In this document: positions 11,788 to 21,436 of the stretch, piece by piece
Layout of the letters: each line of letters starts with the position of its first letter
Position numbering within the stretch: position 1 is the first letter of the stretch
Origin: Rhodococcus sp. W8901
Lineage (GTDB): Bacteria; Actinomycetota; Actinomycetes; Mycobacteriales; Mycobacteriaceae
Direction: 5' to 3'
NCBI RefSeq assembly: GCF_013348805.1
Contig: NZ_CP054690.1
Coordinates: 496,001-560,000, forward strand
Length of the DNA: 64,000 nucleotides
Made by a program: the position numbers and the translations under genes
Notes under the pieces: model-generated
What the model saw: only the letters and a program-made list of their open reading frames with translations
Databases searched by the model: none
What the model was told of the DNA's origin: nothing

Positions 11788-11806
11788 TGAGGTATGGCTA
11801 AGCAAC
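11788..11806. promoter_or_regulatory. Candidate IdeR/DtxR iron box for the fbp operon
   Basis: The sequence TGAGGTATGGCTAAGCAAC agrees with the 19-bp IdeR consensus (TTAGGTTAGGCTAACCTAA) at about 13 positions, including AGGT and GGCTAA. It lies 36 bases upstream of the binding-protein start, where a repressor would cover the promoter. It is weaker than the box at 14688-14706. Confidence 0.5.
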
Positions 11807-11901
11807 ATACACCGCAGGTGGCGGTGGTCACTCTCGCCGCCTGCCTGGTGGGACCTATGGCCCTGCATGTGACCTGTCGTCGGCAGGTGAGGAAAGAGAA
11901 G

Positions 11902-11930
11902 AGCCCCCGGTGACTGAGTCACCGGGGGCT
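11902..11930 (-). terminator. Rho-independent terminator of the tRNA-Ser gene
   Basis: A perfect GC-rich stem (12 bp, GCCCCCGGTGAC with its complement, plus an outer A-T pair) with a three-base loop lies six bases past the encoded CCA of the tRNA. On the minus strand it is followed by a pyrimidine-rich tail (CTCTTCTCTTTCC). Confidence 0.8.
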
Positions 11931-11935
11931 TCCCG

Positions 11936-12023
11936 TGGCGGAGGATAGGGGATTTGAACCCCTGAGGGCGTTAACCCAACCCGCGTTCCAGGCGAGCGCC
12001 ATAGGCCACTAGGCGAATCCTCC
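11936..12023 (-). tRNA. serT: tRNA-Ser (anticodon GGA)
   Basis: Reading the minus strand gives a seven-base acceptor stem GGAGGAT/ATCCTCC, an anticodon stem CTCGC/GCGGG closing the loop CTGGAAC (anticodon GGA, codons UCC/UCU), a long variable arm typical of serine tRNAs, the T-loop GGTTCAAATCC, discriminator G, and an encoded CCA. Total length with CCA is 88 bases. A strong hairpin follows. Confidence 0.95.
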
Positions 12024-12120
12024 GTTGGGGAGCATACCGGTTCGAGGGGTCGGAATGCCAAACGGGGCCCGAGGGAGGGGTGCGTCACTGCGCGATCGGT
12101 GGATCTGGTTACACTCGTAG

Positions 12121-12212
12121 ACGGATCCCGCGCGGCGCGCATCCTGTGAACTCCCCCAGGGCCGGAAGGCAGCAAGGGTCAACGGGCTCTGCCGGGTGCG
12201 CGGGGTCCCCTA
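12121..12212 (+). ncRNA. ffs: Signal recognition particle RNA, small bacterial (4.5S) type
   Basis: The conserved SRP domain IV core is present: CCCCCAGGGCCGGAAGGCAG and AGCAAGGGTCAACGGG, containing the GGAA tetraloop and the asymmetric internal loop that binds Ffh. The outer strands GGATCCCGCGC and GCGCGGGGTCC pair to close the hairpin, giving a molecule of about 90 nucleotides. The exact ends are approximate. It lies just upstream of the aminotransferase gene, as in mycobacteria. Confidence 0.92.
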
Positions 12213-12243
12213 TCTTCCCGTCCCCGACCGGTCGTGTCGGTGA

Positions 12244-13548
<1,305 letters not shown>

Positions 13549-13562
13549 CCGTCGAACACGAC

Positions 13563-13594
13563 AGTGGCCGGTCACCTCGAGGTGACCGGCCACT
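13563..13594. terminator. Bidirectional terminator hairpin between aspC and the siderophore-binding gene
   Basis: A perfect 32-base palindrome (16-bp arms AGTGGCCGGTCACCTC and its complement) lies 15 bases past the aminotransferase stop and 22 bases past the stop of the convergent minus-strand gene. It can end transcription from both sides. No U-tract is present. Confidence 0.75.
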
Positions 13595-13615
13595 CCCGTT
13601 CAGGGGTTCGCGGGG

Positions 13616-14647
13616 CTAGGAGAGTGCGGCGACGATGCGGTCGACGACGTTGTTCGCGCTGTAGTAGTCCAGGCGGAAGCTGTCGTAGTCCAGCGGGTAC
13701 ACGGCATCGCGCTGCACCGACGGGACGGCGGCGAGTGTCGGGTCGGCCTTCATCCGGTCCGCACCCGGCTGCTGCGCGTTGATGATGAAGGTCGTCGCGC
13801 CGGTCAGTGCGAGCGGCAGGTTCTCGGCGTTCACGGCGACGATGTCGGATCGGCCTGCTTCCGCGCCGGCGCCGGTGATCTCGGTGGGCAGCGTCGCCAG
13901 GGTGAGGCCGAGGCGCGTGGCGAGCCGTCCCTGCGCCGACTCGGTCGTGAAGATGCGCGAATCCTCGGGGTTGTTGTAGGTGAGAATGTTCACCGGCGCG
14001 GCGCCGGCCTGCAGCGCGGGAGCGATGGTGTTCTTCGCCTTGTCCACCTTGGCGTCGAACTCGGCGATCCGTTCCTTCGCCCGGTCCTCCTTGCCGACCG
14101 CGGCGGCCAGCTGCGTGGTCAGTTCCTGCCACGACTTGTCGGAGTAGTCGAACAGCAGGGTCGGGGCGATCTTGGACAGGACGTCGACCTGCTGGGCGGC
14201 CGAGTCGGCGCCGCTCGTGGAGACGACGATGAGGTCGGGGGCCGCCGCGGTGATCTTCTCGACGTTCGGCTGGCCCTGGTAGAGGACCTCGACGTCGCGG
14301 TCGGCGGCGACGCCGGCCCATTGCGTGAACAGGCCCTGATCGTTGGTGACGGTGCTCTTGGGCTGCGCGGCGGTGCCGATCAGCGGCGCGTCGAGCGACA
14401 GCAGCGATCCGGTGAGCGTGACACTCGTGGACACGATGCGCTGCGGCTCGGCGTCGAGCGTGACTGGGCCCTTGGCGGTCTCGACGGTGCGCGGCCACTC
14501 GCCGGACTGGGCGGTGGCGGCGGCAGCGGCGTCTGCGGATTCGTCGTCGGACGAGCACGCGACGGTCGTGACGCCGATCGCGAGGGCGCCGAGAACGACC
14601 GCGATCCGGGTGCCGACGGATCGGAGGTGAAGCGTGGTTGGGGACAA
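13616..14647 (-). CDS. Iron-siderophore ABC transporter substrate-binding lipoprotein
   Basis: A 343-residue lipoprotein of the FecB/FepB class that captures ferric-siderophore outside the membrane. The lipobox is TVACSS with cysteine near residue 31. A class III binding-protein domain follows: an N-lobe with PQRIVSTSVTLTGSLLSLD and a long-helix-linked C-lobe. No permease or ATPase gene is adjacent, so it must work with a transporter encoded elsewhere. It is divergent from the esterase gene, and the 72-base gap between them carries an excellent iron box, so both are probably iron-repressed. Confidence 0.87.
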   Translation of the reverse strand: MSPTTLHLRSVGTRIAVVLGALAIGVTTVACSSDDESADAAAAATAQSGEWPRTVETAKGPVTLDAEPQRIVSTSVTLTGSLLSLDAPLIGTAAQPKSTVTNDQGLFTQWAGVAADRDVEVLYQGQPNVEKITAAAPDLIVVSTSGADSAAQQVDVLSKIAPTLLFDYSDKSWQELTTQLAAAVGKEDRAKERIAEFDAKVDKAKNTIAPALQAGAAPVNILTYNNPEDSRIFTTESAQGRLATRLGLTLATLPTEITGAGAEAGRSDIVAVNAENLPLALTGATTFIINAQQPGADRMKADPTLAAVPSVQRDAVYPLDYDSFRLDYYSANNVVDRIVAALS

Positions 14648-14687
14648 GGGGGTTCCTCCTGAGGGTGGGTACGATGAGACCCTACTT

Positions 14688-14706
14688 TTAGGGCAGCATC
14701 ACCTAA
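14688..14706. promoter_or_regulatory. IdeR/DtxR iron box between divergent siderophore genes
   Basis: TTAGGGCAGCATCACCTAA matches the IdeR consensus TTAGGTTAGCCTAACCTAA at 15 of 19 positions, with perfect outer arms TTAGG and CCTAA. It sits between the divergent starts at 14647 and 14720, so one repressor site can control both the binding protein and the esterase. Confidence 0.8.
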
Positions 14707-14719
14707 GTAAGGGGTACCT

Positions 14720-15877
14720 ATGTCGAACGTCACGTCGGTCGACGGCCTGGCGCGACGTCTGCGCGCCGAAGGCGGGCCGTTGATCGATCCGGGGCCGCGC
14801 GGATTCGTGACCGCGACGTTCGTGTGGCGGGCGCCGGCAGGATCTCCGGTTCGCCACGTCTATCTGGAGGCCAACGGCATCACCGACCGGCGGCGGCCCG
14901 AACGCAATGCGCTCCAACGGGTTCCGGGGAGTGATCTGTGGACGCTGTCACTCGAGGTTCCGGAGAGATGGCGGGGCGGCTACGGATTCCTGCCCCGGGT
15001 GGAGCCGATCACCGGTCCCGCCGAGGGGCAGACGGAGTGGGAGTGGTCGCGGGCCGTGATCGCCGGACTCGTCACGGACGAGGAGAACCCGCGTCCGCCG
15101 GTCTCGTCGATGGGGCTGCCGGCGCGCTCGGAGGCGGTGATGCCGGGTGCCCCCACGCAACGCTGGTGGGCGTCCGATGCGCCGGTGCGTGGCGTGCTGA
15201 CGGAGGCGTCGCGGATCCTCGCGGGGGTGCGCCGCAGTATCTGGATCTACGAACCCGCGGGGATCGCGGATCGCGACCGTCCGGTGCTGGTGCTGTTCGA
15301 CGGCCGGGTGACCGCCGTCGAGATTCCCATCGCCCCCGCGCTCGACCGACTCGCTGAGCGCGGCTACCGGGTGCCGCTGGTCGTGATGATCGACAGCATC
15401 GAGCCCGGACTGCGCTCCAGGGAACTTCCTTGCAGCACCGAGTTTCTCGATGCCCTCACCGGCGACGTGCTGCCGTACCTGCGCGAGCGGTGGCAGGCGA
15501 CGGGCGATCCGGAGTCGGTGCTGGTCGGCGGTTCGAGCTACGGCGGCCTGGCGGCCACGTTCGCAACGCTGCACGCACCCGACGATTTCGGCGGGGCGAT
15601 CAGCCTGTCCGGATCGTTCTGGTGGCCGCGACCCGACATGCGGGGACGCTCGGTGCAGGCACAGCTCGCGGATCTGGACGTGAGCAAGTCACGTTTCTGG
15701 ATGGCGGCTGGGGTGCTCGAACCCCGCCTGATCGAAGAAAACCGAGAGGTGCGGGACCTGCTGCGGGCCAAGGGGTTCGAGGTGGACTACCGGGAGTTCT
15801 GCGGCGGCCACGACTACATTCAGTGGCGCGAGCTGCTGGTCGCGGGGGTGGCGGCGCTGCTGGGCGGCGCCATCTGA
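14720..15877 (+). CDS. fes: Enterochelin esterase-like (Fes) siderophore hydrolase
   Basis: A 385-residue cytosolic alpha/beta hydrolase predicted to cleave an imported ferric-siderophore ester and release iron. An N-terminal Fes-type beta domain of about 130 residues (TFVWRAPAGSPVRHVYLEANG) precedes an esterase-D-like domain. The nucleophile serine lies in VGGSSYGGLA and the catalytic histidine in CGGHDYIQWRE, with the RSREL motif before. The sequence AAGGGGT precedes the ATG. It shares an iron box with the divergent siderophore-binding protein gene, which fixes its role in iron release from a siderophore. Confidence 0.88.
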   Translation: MSNVTSVDGLARRLRAEGGPLIDPGPRGFVTATFVWRAPAGSPVRHVYLEANGITDRRRPERNALQRVPGSDLWTLSLEVPERWRGGYGFLPRVEPITGPAEGQTEWEWSRAVIAGLVTDEENPRPPVSSMGLPARSEAVMPGAPTQRWWASDAPVRGVLTEASRILAGVRRSIWIYEPAGIADRDRPVLVLFDGRVTAVEIPIAPALDRLAERGYRVPLVVMIDSIEPGLRSRELPCSTEFLDALTGDVLPYLRERWQATGDPESVLVGGSSYGGLAATFATLHAPDDFGGAISLSGSFWWPRPDMRGRSVQAQLADLDVSKSRFWMAAGVLEPRLIEENREVRDLLRAKGFEVDYREFCGGHDYIQWRELLVAGVAALLGGAI

Positions 15878-16566
15878 GCTCCTCGGGGTCTGGCGAGGGA
15901 GCTGGCCGAGGCACCTCCGGGACGTTCCTCCCCCGGGTGGTGCTGGGTCGCTCGTTACGGGTGCCGTCTGCGACGGCGTCTCCAGACTGACTCCGATCTG
16001 GCCGTTGCGCCTGTCGGGAGTTTGGTCCGTACCTATCTGCGTGCGATGAGTGCTCGGGAATCGACGTCTGTCCTGCGGATTTCGAGGAAATCGAAGAATT
16101 CTTTGGTCCGCACCTTGACTTGTGATGCGAGTCACGCTTATATCTAAATCTGAGTTTAGATTTACATGTCGAGGACAGGGAGGCGTGTCGTGCAGGCACT
16201 CGTGGTGGACGCCGGTGGACCGGCGGACGTCGGACCCTCCCTGCTCCGTCTCGTTGCGGGGTCTGTCGATCATCGGACATGCCGCCCGGAAGTCCTTCGG
16301 ATGGCTCGGCAGGGTCGGACTGTCAAGCACCGCAGCAGTGTTCGATCGTTTGGGCCACTCTCCGGGTCGACCGATGGTGCTGATCGGGTCGATCGCCGAG
16401 ATCCGCGGGTCGTTGCTGTTGATCGTCGGCGCGCTGCTCCGGTGGCCGGTGCGGTCCTCCTCGGCCTTCGTTTCCCCGTCTGGGCCCCGGTTGCGGCTTC
16501 TCCTTCGTGCGCACCCGGCTCCCGCTCGCGCTCTATCCAACCCGTACCAACTGCCATGGAGAACGA
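15878..16566. other. 689-base gene-poor leader before the catabolic importer operon
   Basis: No gene is called here. It holds a palindromic operator at 16145-16164, then about 400 bases before the first importer gene. An open plus-strand frame from 16122 to 16652 has GC-rich third positions and a hydrophobic stretch (LLLIVGALLRWP) but no ribosome site. Its only starts fall before or inside the operator, and it overlaps the lipoprotein start. An overlapping frame from 16166 also lacks a ribosome site. The segment may be a long 5' leader or hold the remnant of a lost gene; I see no riboswitch that I recognise. Confidence 0.5.
16145..16164. promoter_or_regulatory. Operator A of the catabolic island (TetR-type palindrome)
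   Basis: TAAATCTGAGTTTAGATTTA has seven-base inverted arms TAAATCT/AGATTTA. It is the same motif as the site at 30233-30252 in front of the hydrolase gene, differing only in the centre. Two copies 14 kb apart flanking one functional island imply one regulator, most simply the TetR protein encoded at 29585-30202. Confidence 0.75.
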
Positions 16567-17829
16567 ATGAAGAACAAGCTCAAGGTCCTAGGCCCAACGC
16601 TCGTGATCGCACTCGCCATTGCCAGCTGCTCCTCGAAGGCGACCGACTCTGACGGCCAGGCAGCAAGTGGCGACCTGAAGGCGGGTATCGGTGTCACCGC
16701 CGATGCGATCACTGTCGGATCGCTGGTGCCGCTGAGCGGTCCGATCGGTGGCCTCGGTCAAGATGGCGTTGCCGGCATCCAGTTGTGGTTCGACAAGGTC
16801 AACAAGAACGGTGGCGTGTGTGATCGTCAGCTGCGGATCGAGTCGCGCGACAACAAGTACAACACCCAGGAGACCATGACGCAGTACACGTCGCTGCGTT
16901 CGGACATCGCCGCGATCGTGAATCTGTCTCCTGGCACGGATGCGGTGACTCTGGGGCCAAAGCTCGCTCAGGACGGACTGGGCGTCATGGCCGGCTCTTT
17001 CGACCCCGTGCTGCTGGCCGTGCATGAGGCATTCATGCCGGGTTCGCCGTACGACGTGGAGGCCGTGAACGGCGTGGCCTACCTGGTCGAGCAGGGGGTC
17101 CTGAAGGAAGGCGACACGATCGGTGTCATCGCGTACCCGAACGGTATCGGAGCGGCGGTTGCAAACGGTGTCGCCGGTGCGGCTGAGCAGTTCGGCCTGA
17201 AGGTGGAGAACACAAAGATCGACAGCACGGCGACGGACGCGACCGCGCAGGTCAACACCTTGCGGCAAGCGGGTGCAAAGGTGATTGTTATGGGAACCGC
17301 AGCTGCACAAACTGTTTCGGCGGCTTCTGTGGCGAAGGCCAGCGGGTATGACGTGGTCATTCAGTCCACGAATCTACTGTCCAGTGGCGACCTGGCAGGA
17401 CCGGCACGCGATGCGCTTGCCGATCACGTCGTCCTGACATCCAACAACGCGCCGTTCAGCTCGAATGCGGCACCGGTACAAGAACTCTTGTCTGCCTGGA
17501 CGGCTAAGTACGGCGACCGGCCCGCCACGTCGCCCGCCGCCTCCGGCTATTTGATGGCGCAGTTGCTCGAAAAGGGCTTGAGCCAGGCCTGCAAGGACAA
17601 GGATCTCACCCCGAAGGGCATTACTGCTGCGATGAGCAAGATGGGCGCCATCTCCACCGCCGGGCTTGCTGTCGATCTCGATTACTCCACTCCGGGCAAG
17701 GCTCCCTCGCTGTCCTCCTTCATCATCAAGCCCGATCCGAATGCCAAGGGTGGCACAGTAATTGTGCAGGACCCCGCAGCCAGTGACGCCGCGGTCAAGT
17801 ACGCGGCCGACAAGGGCTATACCAAGTGA
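16567..17829 (+). CDS. livK: Branched-chain-type ABC importer substrate-binding lipoprotein
   Basis: A 420-residue lipoprotein (lipobox IASC, cysteine at residue 21) of the Leu/Ile/Val-binding periplasmic fold (type I), known in actinobacteria to bind amino acids, amides or aromatic acids. The mature domain opens with VGSLVPLSGPIGGLGQDGVAG and continues with GGVCDRQLRIESRDNKYN, both family hallmarks. ATG 16567 is chosen because it starts the signal peptide. It is the first gene of a tightly packed plus-strand operon that ends at 27433. The ligand is unknown but presumably is the acid activated by the downstream CoA ligases. Confidence 0.88.
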   Translation: MKNKLKVLGPTLVIALAIASCSSKATDSDGQAASGDLKAGIGVTADAITVGSLVPLSGPIGGLGQDGVAGIQLWFDKVNKNGGVCDRQLRIESRDNKYNTQETMTQYTSLRSDIAAIVNLSPGTDAVTLGPKLAQDGLGVMAGSFDPVLLAVHEAFMPGSPYDVEAVNGVAYLVEQGVLKEGDTIGVIAYPNGIGAAVANGVAGAAEQFGLKVENTKIDSTATDATAQVNTLRQAGAKVIVMGTAAAQTVSAASVAKASGYDVVIQSTNLLSSGDLAGPARDALADHVVLTSNNAPFSSNAAPVQELLSAWTAKYGDRPATSPAASGYLMAQLLEKGLSQACKDKDLTPKGITAAMSKMGAISTAGLAVDLDYSTPGKAPSLSSFIIKPDPNAKGGTVIVQDPAASDAAVKYAADKGYTK

Positions 17830-17851
17830 TTGCAGGGCAGGGAGGCTCACG

Positions 17852-18625
17852 ATGATCGAAGTCGATTCCCTTGCAGTGAGTTACGGAACCGCCAAGGTTC
17901 TCCATGACGTGAATCTGCGCGTCGATGACGGGCAGATCGTAGCGCTGATCGGAAACAACGGTGCCGGCAAAACTACACTCCTGCGGGCACTCTCGGGACT
18001 ACTAGGGGCCCAGGGTGGACACGTGGTCGCCGGGACCATACGTGGCGAGGGTCTGGATCTCAACCGGAGCAAGGCCGACAAGATCGTTCGGCACGGCATC
18101 GTCCAGGTGCCGGAAGGACGTCGAATCTTCGCGCAACTGACCGTCCAGGAGAATCTCATGGCCGGCGCACTGTCGGTGCGCTCTCGGTCCCGCGTGGCGG
18201 CCAGCTTGCGCCGAGTACGCGAGCTCTTCCCGATCCTGGTGGATAGGTCGGGGCAAACCGCCGGCTTGCTGTCCGGCGGGGAGCAGCAGATGCTCGCGAT
18301 CGGACGGGCTCTGATGAGCGAGCCGAAGGTACTGCTCATGGATGAGCCGTCGTTGGGTCTGGCGCCGCTCATCGCTCAGCAGATCATGGAGACGATCACG
18401 CATGTGAACGCGGACGGGACGAGTGTCCTTCTGGTCGAACAGAACACCAGGCTCGCTCTGTCCGTCGCACACCATGCGTATGTCCTGAACGGCGGGACCA
18501 TGGCAGCCGAAGGGCCTGCGGCGGAACTGATCGACTCCGACATGCTCCTCGAACTCACACTCGGCAAGACTGCCGCTCACGGTTCCGCCGTGTCGGCCAT
18601 GACAGGGGAAGGGCACGATGTCTGA
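17852..18625 (+). CDS. livF: Branched-chain-type ABC importer ATPase (LivF)
   Basis: A 257-residue ATPase of the LivF type. Walker A is GNNGAGKTT, signature LSGGEQQM, Walker B VLLMDEPSLGLAP and switch LLVEQN. AGGGAGG precedes the ATG by about eight bases. The gene starts 22 bases after the binding protein gene and overlaps livG by eight bases. It pairs with LivG to energise the two permeases downstream. Confidence 0.93.
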   Translation: MIEVDSLAVSYGTAKVLHDVNLRVDDGQIVALIGNNGAGKTTLLRALSGLLGAQGGHVVAGTIRGEGLDLNRSKADKIVRHGIVQVPEGRRIFAQLTVQENLMAGALSVRSRSRVAASLRRVRELFPILVDRSGQTAGLLSGGEQQMLAIGRALMSEPKVLLMDEPSLGLAPLIAQQIMETITHVNADGTSVLLVEQNTRLALSVAHHAYVLNGGTMAAEGPAAELIDSDMLLELTLGKTAAHGSAVSAMTGEGHDV

Positions 18626-19430
18626 AATAGACGGGAATCTTCTCACGGCCGAGGGCTTGACGGTTCGGTTCGGCGGTGTCCTGGCACTGGACAATGTTTC
18701 GTTCGCTATCAAGCGCGGTACCATTCATGCATTGATCGGTCCGAATGGAGCCGGGAAGTCGACGTGTTTCAACGCTCTCACCGCGTTGTACCCGCTGGCG
18801 TCGGGCGAGGTCCGTCTCGGTGATGAGCGGCTCGATACCCTGCCGCAACACGAGATCGTCACCCACGAAATTGCTCGTACCTTCCAGAACCTGGTGCTCC
18901 CACCGCACCTCACCGTCGCGGACACTCTTCGGGTCGGGCGTCACCATCGGACCCGCACTGGGATGCTCGCCGCGGCATTGGCTCTGCCGTCGGCTCGCCG
19001 TGAGCGAGCCGAGGACGAGCGAGTAGTTCAGATAATGGCGGAGGCGCTGGGCATCGAGGAGTACCTCGACCAGCCTGTCGGTCCACTACCGTATGGCATC
19101 CGCAAGAAAGTGGAGATCGCGCGCGCCCTGTGTGCGGAGCCGTCGCTGCTGTTGCTCGACGAACCGGTTGCGGGCATGAACGACGCCGAATCACGTGCTT
19201 TGGGTGAGCAGATCCGGGAGTGCCGCGACCGCTTCGGCCTCACTGTGCTCCTCGTCGAGCACGACATGGAGTTGGTGCTCACTCTCTCCGACCACGTCAC
19301 GGTCTTGCAGTCCGGCAGGGTGATTGCCGACGGCGCACCTGACGTCGTGCAACGGGACCCTGCTGTCATCGCGGCGTACCTCGGTACGGACGCGACGCCC
19401 TACGAATTGGAGAGGACTTCTCGTGGATAA
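18618..19430 (+). CDS. livG: Branched-chain-type ABC importer ATPase (LivG)
   Basis: A 270-residue ATPase of the LivG type. Walker A is GPNGAGKST, followed by the LivG-typical ARTFQNLVLPPHLTV Q-loop region. The signature is replaced by LPYGIRKKVEIARAL, as usual in LivG, and Walker B is LLLLDEPVAGMND. It overlaps both neighbours by eight bases, so translation is coupled along the operon. Confidence 0.93.
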   Translation: MSEIDGNLLTAEGLTVRFGGVLALDNVSFAIKRGTIHALIGPNGAGKSTCFNALTALYPLASGEVRLGDERLDTLPQHEIVTHEIARTFQNLVLPPHLTVADTLRVGRHHRTRTGMLAAALALPSARRERAEDERVVQIMAEALGIEEYLDQPVGPLPYGIRKKVEIARALCAEPSLLLLDEPVAGMNDAESRALGEQIRECRDRFGLTVLLVEHDMELVLTLSDHVTVLQSGRVIADGAPDVVQRDPAVIAAYLGTDATPYELERTSRG

Positions 19431-20313
19431 CTTTGTGAATGCCTTGGCTGGGGGACTGTCACTCGGTGCACTGTATGCCGTGATGGCCCTCGGATTCGTG
19501 GTCATTTACCGGGCCACCGGAATCCTCAATTTCGCCCACGGTGGGTTCCTGCTCTCGGGTGTCTTCGTGGCAGCGCTGGTCAGTGAATCGCATGGCTATC
19601 TGGTGGGCGTGCTGGCCGGACTCGCGGTGGGTGCCTTGGTAGCGATCATCATTGATGTTGTTTTCATTCGGCAGTCCCGGACTCAGGATCATGTGACGCT
19701 GACGATCCTGACTCTCGGTGTGAACTTGCTGATCGTCACCGAAGTCAGCCGTCGTCTCGGTTCAGAGTCGTGGGCCCTCAACGATCCGGTCGGGGACCGG
19801 ATCGTCGAATTCGGGATGATCACCATGCCGGCGTCGCGGCTCATTGCGCTCGGGGTTGCGGTAACCGCCATCGTCGTGTTTCTGCTCCTGTTCCGATTCA
19901 CCAACTGGGGCCTGGCGATGCGCGTGGGCAGCCAGGACGCAGAGGTCGCCAAGCTGATGGGGGTGCGTTTGTCGCGGGTGTCCTGGACCAGCTGGGCGAT
20001 CGGTGGTGCGCTGGCTGTTCTCGCCGGATTGTTCCTCGCTTCCTTCCCGGCCGCTGGTGTTTCATCTTCCCTGGCGGACACGGCATTTCGCGCTTTTCCA
20101 GCCGCAGTGATCGGTGGTCTGGGATCGGTCGGCGGCGCTCTGGTCGGTGGTATGATGCTCGGCCTGACGGAGGCGTTTGCGGCGACCTACGAGAGCGCAT
20201 TGGGCGGATGGGCGCACAACCTGTCCGGTATCAGCGCGTGGATACTGCTGTTGGTTGTCTTGCTGGTGAGGTCCGAGGGTCTGTTCAGTTCGAAGCAGGT
20301 GGCCCGTGTCTAG
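19423..20313 (+). CDS. livH: Branched-chain-type ABC importer permease (LivH)
   Basis: A 296-residue inner-membrane permease with about eight helices. It opens with LAGGLSLGALYAVMALGFVVIY and NFAHGGF, and carries MRVGSQDAEVAKLMGV, the ATPase-contact loop of LivH. GTG 19423 is chosen because GGAGAGGA precedes it and the LivH homology begins there; an earlier ATG at 19324 would duplicate the end of livG in another frame. The overlap with livG is eight bases. Confidence 0.92.
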   Translation: MDNFVNALAGGLSLGALYAVMALGFVVIYRATGILNFAHGGFLLSGVFVAALVSESHGYLVGVLAGLAVGALVAIIIDVVFIRQSRTQDHVTLTILTLGVNLLIVTEVSRRLGSESWALNDPVGDRIVEFGMITMPASRLIALGVAVTAIVVFLLLFRFTNWGLAMRVGSQDAEVAKLMGVRLSRVSWTSWAIGGALAVLAGLFLASFPAAGVSSSLADTAFRAFPAAVIGGLGSVGGALVGGMMLGLTEAFAATYESALGGWAHNLSGISAWILLLVVLLVRSEGLFSSKQVARV

Positions 20314-21436
20314 AGGTCGTTTGCTCGTAGCCGGACTCCTGGTAGCGCTGGTTGTCGCACCGTACTTCGTCACTGAATTCTGGTTGCAGGTCGGCGGTCT
20401 GGCCATGGCTGCAGCGATCGCTGCGATGGGCTTGACGATGCTCGTGGGCGTCGCCGGTCAGATTTCGTTGGCCCATGCAGTTTTTGTCGGCATCGGAGCG
20501 TATGGATACGTCATCCTGGCGAGCCCGTCGGGTGAGAATGTATGGGGCCTGGGTCTGCCACCCGTTGTTGCTGCCGTCGGGGCAGTTCTTGCCGCGGGGA
20601 TCGGTGGCCTGCTGCTCAGCCCGCTCTCGAGTCGGGTGACCGGACTCTACTTGGCGGTCGTCACCATCGGGTTGGTGTTCATCTGGGTCCACTTCCTCAA
20701 CGAGGTCGAGCAATTCAGCGGTGGCTATATCGGCCGTGCGGTACCGGAATTCGATATCTTGGGCTTGAACTTCGGTGACAGCGAGCCGTGGCACATATTG
20801 GGCGTGCCCTTCGGTGCAGTGGAAAAACTATGGCTGCTCGGAATCGTCCTGGTAGTGGTTACCTATATTGCTGCCCGTCGGATCGTGCAGGCCAGGCCGG
20901 GGTTGGCTCTGTCCATGGTGCGCGAGAGCGAAGTGGCGGCCGCATCCATGGGGGTCAACGTGGGCCGGTACAAGGCCGGGGCCTTCTTCGTCGCCTCGGT
21001 GTACGCGGGCATTGCCGGCGTGTTCCTCGCCGTCACCATTCAGTTCATTACCCCACAGGCGTTCGGGTTCACGCTTTCCACTGATTACTTGGTGATCATC
21101 ATCATCGGCGGTCTCGGCAGCTTGCGCGGTGCCATCGCCGGTGCCGTGTTCGTCACGGCCCTGCCCCGACTGCTCGGGCAGTTCGCGGGCAACATCCCGT
21201 TCCTTGTTCCGGTGGGCCAGGGTGGCATCGACGCCAACGTGATGAGCGTCTTCGTCTACTGCGGCCTACTGATTCTCGTCATCATGTTCGCCCGCGGCGG
21301 GCTCGACCGGGTCCTGGGGTGGATGGTCGGGCCGCAACGCCGCTCCCGCCCGGCGCCTGAGCCGAAGCAGGACCCGGTGCCCCAACCCGAACCGGACCCG
21401 GCGCCTGCGCCGAAGCAGGAGAAGGAGACCGTCTGA
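20306..21436 (+). CDS. livM: Branched-chain-type ABC importer permease (LivM)
   Basis: A 376-residue permease of the LivM type with about ten helices. It shows GLTMLVGVAGQISLAHAVFVGIGAY near the N-terminus and the cytoplasmic coupling loop with RESEVAAASMGVNVGRYK. The C-terminus has an unusual hydrophilic extension of about 30 residues made of alternating Pro, Glu, Gln and Lys (two similar EPKQDP/APKQEK units). It overlaps livH by eight bases and shares one base with the next gene's start (TGATG), so coupling extends into the CoA ligase. Confidence 0.92.
   Translation: MSRGRLLVAGLLVALVVAPYFVTEFWLQVGGLAMAAAIAAMGLTMLVGVAGQISLAHAVFVGIGAYGYVILASPSGENVWGLGLPPVVAAVGAVLAAGIGGLLLSPLSSRVTGLYLAVVTIGLVFIWVHFLNEVEQFSGGYIGRAVPEFDILGLNFGDSEPWHILGVPFGAVEKLWLLGIVLVVVTYIAARRIVQARPGLALSMVRESEVAAASMGVNVGRYKAGAFFVASVYAGIAGVFLAVTIQFITPQAFGFTLSTDYLVIIIIGGLGSLRGAIAGAVFVTALPRLLGQFAGNIPFLVPVGQGGIDANVMSVFVYCGLLILVIMFARGGLDRVLGWMVGPQRRSRPAPEPKQDPVPQPEPDPAPAPKQEKETV

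Noticed and set aside
16166-16570. Possible 134-residue gene starting inside operator A
   Set aside because: No ribosome site, Arg-rich composition, and the start overlaps the operator-flanking sequence; described as part of the leader.
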